This document shows, piece after piece, positions 7,121-11,912 of a DNA stretch of 11,912 bases. The position numbers and the translations under genes are program-made. Below the pieces are notes generated by a model, which worked only from the letters and a program-made list of their open reading frames with translations, was not told the DNA's origin and searched no databases. Source of the DNA: Frankia sp. (GTDB lineage Bacteria; Actinomycetota; Actinomycetes; Frankiales; Frankiaceae). The DNA is taken from positions 1-11,912 of the forward strand of contig JADGHD010000091.1 of the NCBI GenBank assembly GCA_019689615.1. The letters run 5' to 3'. Positions within the stretch are counted from its first letter, which is position 1. Every line of letters begins with the position of its first letter.

Positions 7121-7327
7121 ATGACGACGAGAACGCCGGATGCTGAGCCGCTGCTGACTCCGGCCGAGGTGGCCACGATGTTCCGGGTGGACCCGAAGAC
7201 GGTCACCCGGTGGGCCAAGGCGGGGAAGCTGACGTCGATCCGGACGCTCGGCGGGCATCGCCGCTACCGGGAGGCGGAGGTCCGCGCCCTGCTGAAGGGG
7301 GTCCCCAACATGGGCGGAGACATCTGA
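7121..7327 (+). CDS. bldC: Developmental transcriptional regulator BldC (MerR-type winged helix)
   Basis: 68-residue DNA-binding protein made only of a MerR-like winged helix-turn-helix. In Streptomyces, BldC binds head-to-tail on direct repeats and controls the timing of development and secondary metabolism. The sequence from TPDAEPLLTPAEVATMFRVD through KTVTRWAKAGKLTSIRTLGG to RRYREAEVRALL is practically the streptomycete one. Only the extreme C-terminus (KGVPNMGGDI) differs. The recognition helix lies around 24-34 and the wing around 39-50. ATG 7121 has GGGAGG (7107-7112) eight bases upstream. The gene stands alone, 152 bases after the preceding gene and 525 bases before the next, so it is probably its own transcript. 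In organisms without aerial hyphae, such as Frankia, its role would be in sporangia or vesicles; this is inference. Confidence 0.97.
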   Translation: MTTRTPDAEPLLTPAEVATMFRVDPKTVTRWAKAGKLTSIRTLGGHRRYREAEVRALLKGVPNMGGDI

Positions 7328-7375
7328 GGCGAGCAATCAACCGGTAACTGGCGTCACCTCGCTCCTGGCGGCTTC

Positions 7376-7390
7376 GGCCCTGGTCGGGCC
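7376..7390 (+). terminator. Weak hairpin after bldC
   Basis: GGCCC-TGGTC-GGGCC, a 5-bp stem starting 49 bases after the bldC stop. It has no T run. It is the nearest inverted repeat to the stop, but a stem this short occurs often by chance at this GC content. Confidence 0.25.
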
Positions 7391-7555
7391 CGCGCCATGT
7401 CGCCGACCCGTGCGCCGGGGGAAGGTGCACACAGGTCGGGTAGGTCGGACAAGTCAGAAGGCTGTCCGGGCGCGGCCCCCTGGGATAGGGCCGAAGGTCC
7501 AGAGGTCCGGTTACCGGAGGACAGAAGGAACGGCCCGGTCGGGTCCGCCGGGGGC

Positions 7556-7571
7556 CGACGCGTTGGCGTCG
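7556..7571. repeat. Small hairpin in the bldC-EAL gap
   Basis: CGACGC-GTTG-GCGTCG, 6-bp stem with a 4-base loop, 52 bases before the larger pair of hairpins. Other stems in the same gap are CGGACGG / CCGTCCG (7753-7759 with 7771-7777) and CCGCCG-TT-CGGCGG (7783-7796). Between 7391 and 7555 the gap shows short G-rich repeats (GGTCGGGTAGGTCGG, AAGGTCCAGAGGTCCGG) but no gene I can support. Confidence 0.35.
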
Positions 7572-7623
7572 CGCCTGGGGGTGGCGGCCCCGTACCGGCA
7601 TGTCCTGTTCGCGTAGCCGTCCG

Positions 7624-7710
7624 CGTCCCCGCCGGGCCCTGTCGCTCGCCCGCGGGGACGAGCCCCTGGCACCGCCGCGCCGGATCCGCCGGCCCGTGGG
7701 TGCCAGGGGC
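7624..7710 (+). ncRNA. Two adjacent strong hairpins: possible structured RNA, tandem terminator or leader
   Basis: Hairpin A (7624-7660) pairs CGTCCCCGC with GCGGGGACG, nine perfect base pairs, and continues after one bulged C with GGGC / GCCC, leaving a 10-base loop. Hairpin B (7662-7710) starts one base later and pairs GCCCCTGGCACC with GGTGCCAGGGGC, twelve perfect base pairs, with an inner stem GCCGG / CCGGC. They lie about 300 bases after bldC and about 140 bases before the GAF-EAL gene. The perfect lengths exceed what I would expect by chance even in GC-rich DNA. I do not recognise a known RNA family. A far terminator of bldC, an attenuator of the EAL gene, or an independent small RNA are all possible; strand is assumed from the flanking genes. 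Confidence 0.4.
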
Positions 7711-7852
7711 CTGGTTCGGCAGGTCGGCACGCGGGCAGGCCGGATGACCGGGCGGACGGGCGGTCGCGCGCCGTCCGTGCTGCCGCCGTTCGGCGGTATC
7801 GTCCCCGGTCGGGCCGGCACGGCGGCGGGCATGCTGCCGGTGGGGGTGAGCG

Positions 7853-9310
7853 ATGGGAGCGGACCCGAACCGGCCAGCCGACCGTACGCCGGGCCCAGCC
7901 AGGGACCGCACGGACAGATGGGGCACCACCTACCTGCCCGGCCGCCGGCGGCCGCCCGGCCCGTTCGTGATGGTGCTGCCGGCCGAGGGCGCGGTCGTCG
8001 ACCTGCTCGGGGCGATGCGGCACCGGCTGGGCATGGAGGTCGCCTGGCTCGGCCGGATCGATGGCGACCGGCAGATCGTGCAGGTGGTCGACGGTGACGG
8101 GGAGTCGTTCGGGCTCCGCCCGGGCACCGCGATGCACCGCGAGCGCGGCTACTACGCCCGGGTGATCAATGGCGAGCTGCCCTCGATCATCCCCGACGCG
8201 CGGACCGACCTCGCCGCCCGCGCGCTGCCAGTCACCGACGAGAAGTCGATCGGGGCCTACGCCGCCGCTCCGGTGTACGAACGCGACGGGGCGCTTTACG
8301 GGATCCTCGGCGCGATGTCCCATGAGCCGCGGCCCAACCTGCAACGCGACGGGCAGTTCCTGCGGCTGCTGGCCGAGGTGTTCAGCGACTCGGTGTCGGA
8401 CGTGCGCCGGGTCTGGGAGTACCGATCGGCGTTCTGGGACCGCATCAACGAGTTCATCGAGGCCGGCGGGCCGGAGATGGTCTTCCAGCCGATCGCCGAG
8501 ATCACGCACGGCCGGCGCATCGTCGGCGTCGAGGCGCTGTCCCGCTTCCCCAACGACCCGGCCCTGACCGGCGAGTCGGCCGAGGCACGGCAGGAGGACC
8601 GCGCCGAAGGCGTGCCCGGCCCGCAGTGCGGGCGCTCGCAGTGCGGGCGCTCGCCGTGCGAGCACTGGGAGTGGGGCGAGGCGCCCGAGCGCTGGTTCGC
8701 CGAGGCCGCCGCCGTGGGATTGGGCCGGGAGCTGGAGCTGGCGGCGGTGCGCGCGGCGCTGGCCGACCTGCCGCGGCTGCCCGACCCGCTGTTCATGTCG
8801 ATCAACGTTTCCCCCGGCACGGTGGGGCCGGAGCTGCTGGAGCTGATCCGGGCGGCCCAGCCGCGGCGGGTCGTGCTGGAGATCACCGAGCATGAGCGGA
8901 TCTCCGAGGACACACCGATCTGGCAGACCATCGCCGAGCTGCGCGAGCTCGGTGTGCGCATCGGCGCGGACGACGTCGGGATGGGGTACGCCGGGCTCGC
9001 CCAGCTGCTGGTGCTGCGGCCCGAGCTGGTGAAGATGGACCACTTCATCACCCACGGGGTCGACAGCGACCCGGCACGGCGCGTCATCGCGACCGCGCTG
9101 ACCAAGATCTCCGACGAGATCGGGGCCTGCGTGCTGGCCGAGGGCATCGAGACCGAGGCCGAGCTGGCCACGCTGATCGCCACGGGCGTCCAGCTCGGCC
9201 AGGGCAACCAGATCGCGCAGCCGAGCACGCTGCCGCTGCGCCTGCCGCCGGAGACGCCGGCCGCGGCAGCCGCGCGGCCGGACAGCCAGGACGGCGCCGG
9301 GGGCAGCTGA
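7853..9310 (+). CDS. GAF-EAL protein, predicted cyclic-di-GMP phosphodiesterase
   Basis: 485 residues, soluble. Residues 1-40 are Pro/Arg-rich, about 45-185 form a GAF sensor domain (SIGAYAAAPVYERDGALYGILGAMS is typical), and about 205-460 form an EAL domain expected to hydrolyse c-di-GMP to pGpG. There is no GGDEF domain. All catalytic positions known from RocR-type EAL proteins are present: Glu227 (EAL), Asn318 (SINVSP), Glu343 (EITE), Asp373-Asp374, Lys394 (KMD), Glu430 and Glu433 (AEGIET), Gln450. Spacings after Asp374 equal those of RocR. Loop 6 reads DDVGMGY in place of DDFGTGY, and QGN replaces QGY. Between Glu227 and Asn318 there are about 33 extra residues, including a repeat CGRSQCGRSPC. 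ATG 7853 follows an in-frame TGA at 7847, so no earlier start exists; GGGGGTGAG precedes it. Confidence 0.9.
   Translation: MGADPNRPADRTPGPARDRTDRWGTTYLPGRRRPPGPFVMVLPAEGAVVDLLGAMRHRLGMEVAWLGRIDGDRQIVQVVDGDGESFGLRPGTAMHRERGYYARVINGELPSIIPDARTDLAARALPVTDEKSIGAYAAAPVYERDGALYGILGAMSHEPRPNLQRDGQFLRLLAEVFSDSVSDVRRVWEYRSAFWDRINEFIEAGGPEMVFQPIAEITHGRRIVGVEALSRFPNDPALTGESAEARQEDRAEGVPGPQCGRSQCGRSPCEHWEWGEAPERWFAEAAAVGLGRELELAAVRAALADLPRLPDPLFMSINVSPGTVGPELLELIRAAQPRRVVLEITEHERISEDTPIWQTIAELRELGVRIGADDVGMGYAGLAQLLVLRPELVKMDHFITHGVDSDPARRVIATALTKISDEIGACVLAEGIETEAELATLIATGVQLGQGNQIAQPSTLPLRLPPETPAAAAARPDSQDGAGGS
8622..8663 (+). repeat. 15-base tandem repeat inside the EAL gene
   Basis: CGCAGTGCGGGCGCT occurs twice exactly (8622-8636 and 8637-8651), followed by a degraded third copy (8652-8663). 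In frame it encodes CGRSQ-CGRSP-CEHW, putting three cysteines at five-residue spacing and a nearby histidine in the extra loop of the EAL domain. Confidence 0.8.
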
Positions 9311-9358
9311 CCGGTCGGCTGGCCAGCGATCGTGTCGGCGACGCGGCGCGGTCGCCGG

Positions 9359-9931
9359 TCAGACCGGCAGCGCGGCGTAGTCCGCGGCGCGCACCGTGGC
9401 CACGGCGAGGCCGGCCGCGGGGCAGTGGATGCCGTCGAGCGCGATCCAGCCGTGGTCGAGCTCGGTGAACGCCGCCCAGGCCGGAACGTGCTCGCGCAGC
9501 CGGAACGGCCGCGGCTGGCCGTCGACGGGGAGCACGACGGTCCGCCAGTCCTCGGCATCGGGGTTGTTGGACAGCCAACCGGCCAGTTCGAGCTGGTAAC
9601 GCCACCACTCCTGGCGAGCGGTTGAGTCCGGTGCAAAGTCCGGCGCGACTGCGTGCAGCATGCTCTGCTGTGCCCAGCCGATCGCGTCGTCGGCGGCCGT
9701 CGGCTTGAACTCCCTTTCGCCGATCCTTGTCGCGGGAAGCCGGGGAACGGTCGTCACGATGACCCTCGGTCCGGCATGGGTGGCGTCCCCGTGGCCGAGG
9801 CAGACCCGCCAGACCTGTTCTGACCAGGGCCGTCGGGTGTCCCACAGCTCGAGCCAGCGCGGTTCGAGCTGTCCGGGGCGCAGTCCGTAGATCGGGAATT
9901 CGGCGGTGGGTGGGGGCAGCAGACCCGGCAT
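9359..9931 (-). CDS. Hypothetical protein, tryptophan-rich
   Basis: 190-residue protein I do not recognise. ATG 9931 is chosen because TGAGGCG directly precedes it (GAGG complement of 9934-9937). The frame remains open upstream to 10591, but that extension is Arg/Pro/Ser-rich and looks non-coding. The product starts MPGLLPPPTAEFPIYGLRPG and holds 11 tryptophans, four of them within PRWLELWDTRRPWSEQVWRV, and two in EWWRYQLELAGWLSNNPDAEDW. The C-terminus (WIALDGIHCPAAGLAVATVRAADYAAL) looks like a folded beta/alpha region. There is no signal peptide or membrane segment. It is convergent with the GAF-EAL gene, 48 bases apart, and has no visible partner gene. It is probably a real lineage-specific gene given its folded-looking composition. 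Confidence 0.75.
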   Translation of the reverse strand: MPGLLPPPTAEFPIYGLRPGQLEPRWLELWDTRRPWSEQVWRVCLGHGDATHAGPRVIVTTVPRLPATRIGEREFKPTAADDAIGWAQQSMLHAVAPDFAPDSTARQEWWRYQLELAGWLSNNPDAEDWRTVVLPVDGQPRPFRLREHVPAWAAFTELDHGWIALDGIHCPAAGLAVATVRAADYAALPV

Positions 9932-9963
9932 CGCCTCAGTGTGCCGCCGCGCTGGCGTGGGCT

Positions 9964-9993
9964 GACGGTCGACCCGGCCGGACGGCGACCGTC
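9964..9993. promoter_or_regulatory. Inverted repeat upstream of the tryptophan-rich gene
   Basis: GACGGTCG (9964-9971) and CGACCGTC (9986-9993) form a perfect 8-bp inverted repeat with a 14-base centre, 33 bases before the start codon of the minus-strand gene. It could be an operator for a dimeric regulator or a hairpin in the leader. Confidence 0.35.
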
Positions 9994-10489
9994 CTCGTTT
10001 CCCCGGCCAGCGAACACCCGGCTCGTACCGCCGTGTCGATGCGGCGTGGATTGTTCGTAGTGAAAGATTCGGCTTTGCGGTGGTTCGTGGACGGCCATCG
10101 ATTTCCTCGCCGTTCGTCGCCCGGCCGCCCTGGCCTGGCGCGCGGCTGGGCGGTCGAGGTGGGCGCACGCAGCGATCGCGGGCGGGAGTCACCGCTGCCC
10201 CACCGGCGCGGCACGAGGGTGGGGGCATGGCCGGGCCGCGGCGACCCGGGCACATCCAGCGCCCATCGGCTAACCGCCGTAATAGGTCAATAAGAACACT
10301 GGAATCGCAACTCGGCCGGTATTTGGCGGTGTTCGCCCGACGATGGCGAGGCGACCTGGGGTGGCTCGGGCCGGGCTGCGGCAAAATCGGGTCATTCTCA
10401 GGCGTGTCACCACCACTCCGGCGACCGGAGTGCGCCCTGCGGCGTGATCTGGTGTGCCCGCGGGAGCCGCGCCCGGTGGGGAGGAACCT
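9994..10489. other. Mostly non-coding gap with an AT-richer island
   Basis: No convincing gene lies between the tryptophan-rich gene and the small ORF before the kinase. GC content dips around 10040-10080 and 10270-10325 (for example AATAGGTCAATAAGAACACT at 10281-10300), which is typical of regulatory DNA here. TTGACC reads out on the minus strand (10290-10285) but has no well-placed -10 box. A forward frame from ATG 10229 has a G-rich site before it, but it uses codons rare in this genome (AAT, AGG, TCA, ATA, AGA) and was not accepted. Confidence 0.5.
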
Positions 10490-10615
10490 ATGCGACGTCG
10501 GGATCGCGACCGCATCGACCGCGTTGACCGCATCGACCGCGTCGAGCTCGCCGACACCGTCGGCAGCGATCTCGTCGCCAGCGCTGACCACTGGGCGTTC
10601 ACGTGGGCCTTCTGA
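10490..10615 (+). CDS. Small ORF overlapping the kinase start (possible leader peptide)
   Basis: 41-residue ORF, ATG to TGA. It has the best ribosome binding site in the right half of the window: GGTGGGGAGGAA ending four bases before the ATG. Third codon positions are almost all G or C, as in real genes here. The product begins MRRRDRDRIDRVDRIDRVEL, a repeat of Asp-Arg-Ile/Val triplets, and ends DHWAFTWAF. It overlaps the proposed kinase start (GTG 10603) by 13 bases in a different frame. The kinase start lacks a good binding site of its own, so translation may be coupled. Alternatively the ORF could be the true kinase N-terminus split by a sequencing error, since this sequence has another such error in purM. 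No family is recognised. Confidence 0.55.
   Translation: MRRRDRDRIDRVDRIDRVELADTVGSDLVASADHWAFTWAF
10508..10543 (+). repeat. Four 9-base repeats in the small ORF
   Basis: GACCGCATC, GACCGCGTT, GACCGCATC and GACCGCGTC follow each other directly, giving an 18-base unit repeated twice with one change. In frame they encode Asp-Arg-Ile/Val four times. Confidence 0.8.
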
Positions 10616-11912
10616 CGCGCACGCGGGGCGGTAACCGCGGCTCGGCGTCGTCCGCCGGCAGTGGGGGCGGTGCGCGGCGCGGGGACGACCGGGAGCGCGT
10701 CGGCCGGCCGCTGCGCGCGACCGACCCGTCCACCGTCGGCGCCTACAGCATCCTGCGCCTGCTCGGCGAGGGCGGGATGGGAACCGTCTACCTCGGCGAA
10801 GCCCCCGACGGGCGCCGGGTCGCCGTTAAGGTGATCCAGTCGGAGCTGGCCAGGGAACCGGAGTTCCGGGAGCGGTTTCGGGCCGAGACCGCGCACGCGC
10901 GCCAGGTTTCGGAGTTCTACACGGCCGCCGTGCTCGACGCGGACCCGGACGCGGAGCTGCCCTACCTGGTGACCGAGTACGTGCCCGGGCCGACGCTGGG
11001 CGCCGCCGTCGCCAGGGGCGGGCCGCTCGGCCCGGACGACCTGTCGCGCCTGGCCGTCGGCATGGCCGCCGCGCTCACCGCGATCCACGCCGCCGGGATC
11101 GCGCACCACGACCTCAAGCCCTCCAACGTGCTGCTCGGCCCGTCCGGCCCCCGCGTCATCGACTTCGGCATCGCCAACGGCTTCGGCTCGCTCGCCGCCA
11201 CGTCCGCCCACCAGCAGGGCGGACGCGAGCACGGCGGGAGCGGCCGTGGCCGTGGTGGGAGCCGCGGCCACGGGCGCGGCGCCCGGGCGGGTGGCCGCGG
11301 CCGCGGGCACGACGCCAGCCAGATCGGCACCCCCGGCTACATGGCGCCGGAGCAGGCGCGCGGGGAGGAGGTCGGCCCCGCCGCCGACGTCTTCGCCTGG
11401 GCGGCCGTGATGACGTTCGCGGCGAGCGGCAAGCCGCCGTTCGGCGACGGCACCCCCGAGGAGCTGCTGCACCGGGTGGCCACCGCCGAGCCGGACCTGC
11501 GCGCGCTGCCGCCGGACCTGGTCGGCCTGGTGCGCAAGGCGTTCAGCAAGGATCCCGCCGCCCGCCCGACCGCCGGCGAGCTGCTGCTGACCCTGATGGG
11601 CGAGGACACCGCGACCACATCCCGGTCCGCGAGCACCTCCACCAGCTCGGGCACCTCCACCAGCCCGAGCACCACCACCAGCTCGGGCAGGTCCGATCGC
11701 TCGACCGAGAGCCGCCGCCGCGACCGCCGGGCGCGCGACTCCGCCCCGCGGGTCGCGCCGCCACCGCCCTCCGCGCAGCCCACGCCACCGGTTCCGGCGG
11801 CGCCGGCCGATGCGGGGCCGCAGGCTCCCGAGCCAGCCACTCCCACGCCCGCGGCCGCCGAACGGCAGCCAGCACTGCCGCCGATCCCGCCCGAGCCGTC
11901 CTCCCCGCCACC
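10603..11912 (+). CDS. Ser/Thr protein kinase (Hanks type), 3' partial
   Basis: At least 436 residues, running off the right edge. GTG 10603 is the only likely start after an in-frame TGA at 10585. The kinase domain spans about 47-333: glycine loop LGEGGMGTVYLG (54-65), VAVK with Lys76, helix C Glu95, DLKPSN with Asp170, Lys172 and Asn175, DFG at 187-189, GTPGYMAPE at 242-250 and DVFAWA at 262-267. The catalytic loop reads HHD, not HRD. Between DFG and APE there are about 60 residues, some 30 more than usual, because of a Gly/Arg/His-rich insert (about 206-236). After the domain comes a Ser/Thr-rich stretch (about 335-370), an Arg-rich patch and a Pro/Ala-rich linker, as in actinomycete receptor kinases before a membrane segment; that part is outside the window. 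The substrate is unknown. Confidence 0.92.
   Translation, partial: MGLLTRTRGGNRGSASSAGSGGGARRGDDRERVGRPLRATDPSTVGAYSILRLLGEGGMGTVYLGEAPDGRRVAVKVIQSELAREPEFRERFRAETAHARQVSEFYTAAVLDADPDAELPYLVTEYVPGPTLGAAVARGGPLGPDDLSRLAVGMAAALTAIHAAGIAHHDLKPSNVLLGPSGPRVIDFGIANGFGSLAATSAHQQGGREHGGSGRGRGGSRGHGRGARAGGRGRGHDASQIGTPGYMAPEQARGEEVGPAADVFAWAAVMTFAASGKPPFGDGTPEELLHRVATAEPDLRALPPDLVGLVRKAFSKDPAARPTAGELLLTLMGEDTATTSRSASTSTSSGTSTSPSTTTSSGRSDRSTESRRRDRRARDSAPRVAPPPPSAQPTPPVPAAPADAGPQAPEPATPTPAAAERQPALPPIPPEPSSPP
11218..11310 (+). repeat. Gly/Arg-rich repeat tract in the kinase activation loop
   Basis: Imperfect repeats of GGCCGTGGCCGTGG and GGCCGCGGCCGCGG encode a low-complexity segment of RG, GR and RGG steps between DFG and the GTP-x-Y-MAPE motif. 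Confidence 0.65.
11636..11689 (+). repeat. Three 18-base repeats in the kinase Ser/Thr linker
   Basis: Units at 11636-11653, 11654-11671 and 11672-11689, of the form CCTCCACCAGCTCGGGCA with two or fewer changes each. They encode the Ser/Thr-rich linker behind the kinase domain (TSTSSGTSTSPSTTTSSG). Confidence 0.8.

Noticed and set aside
7391..7555. Possible tRNA, riboswitch or 6C RNA in the G-rich stretch after bldC
   Set aside because: No cloverleaf, no six-C loops and no riboswitch core could be recognised.
7410..7616. Short plus-strand frames in the bldC-EAL gap
   Set aside because: No ribosome binding site, no family-like sequence, and they overlap stem-forming DNA.
7511..9055. 514-codon minus-strand frame opposite the GAF-EAL gene
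   Set aside because: No motifs and biased composition; the plus strand has complete EAL signatures.
10080..10634. 184-codon plus-strand frame before the kinase, with an internal ATG at 10229 behind a G-rich site
   Set aside because: Codons such as AAT, AGG, TCA, ATA and AGA are rare in neighbouring genes, and its end overlaps both the small ORF and the kinase start.
10270..11472. 400-codon minus-strand frame opposite the kinase
   Set aside because: It is the antisense shadow of the kinase domain, which has all its motifs on the plus strand.

Overview
The window is very GC-rich actinomycete chromosome. Gene content, GC-rich third codon positions, a BldC protein almost identical to the streptomycete one, and the gene order suggest a Frankia-like member of the Actinomycetes. 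The genus is an inference. The left two thirds match, as I remember it, the conserved Streptomyces block SCO4086-SCO4091: purF, purM, a DUF3073 gene, a valine/leucine dehydrogenase gene, a conserved hypothetical gene and bldC.

Layout from left to right. A gene for a DinB-like/sterol-carrier-type protein (ends 881) runs in from the left edge. It is followed by a hairpin and then purF (1127-2935) and purM (2932-4079), which overlap by four bases and encode steps 1 and 5 of purine synthesis. As written, purM is broken by 56 extra bases of pure G/C at 3334-3389; this looks more like a sequence or assembly error than a real mutation. A DUF3073 gene and the amino acid dehydrogenase gene lie on the minus strand. 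Divergent from them are a conserved hypothetical gene (6135-6968) and bldC (7121-7327).

The right third is more variable and regulatory. A 525-base gap after bldC holds two strong hairpins placed back to back. Then comes a GAF-EAL protein, predicted to be a cyclic-di-GMP phosphodiesterase with all catalytic residues present but with a cysteine-containing repeat insert inside the EAL domain. Next is a tryptophan-rich orphan gene on the minus strand, and a 558-base mostly non-coding stretch. The window ends with a small ORF with an excellent ribosome binding site that overlaps the start of a Ser/Thr protein kinase gene. That kinase has HHD in place of HRD and a Gly/Arg-rich insert in its activation loop, and it runs off the right end.

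The left part joins purine synthesis and branched-chain amino acid breakdown with the developmental regulator BldC. The right part is signalling: c-di-GMP turnover and protein phosphorylation. Several of the signalling genes carry short in-frame tandem repeats. No tRNA, rRNA, CRISPR array, insertion sequence or phage gene was seen. I found no clearly new multi-gene system. The most unusual items are the paired hairpins after bldC, the small ORF coupled to the kinase, and the two odd protein inserts.
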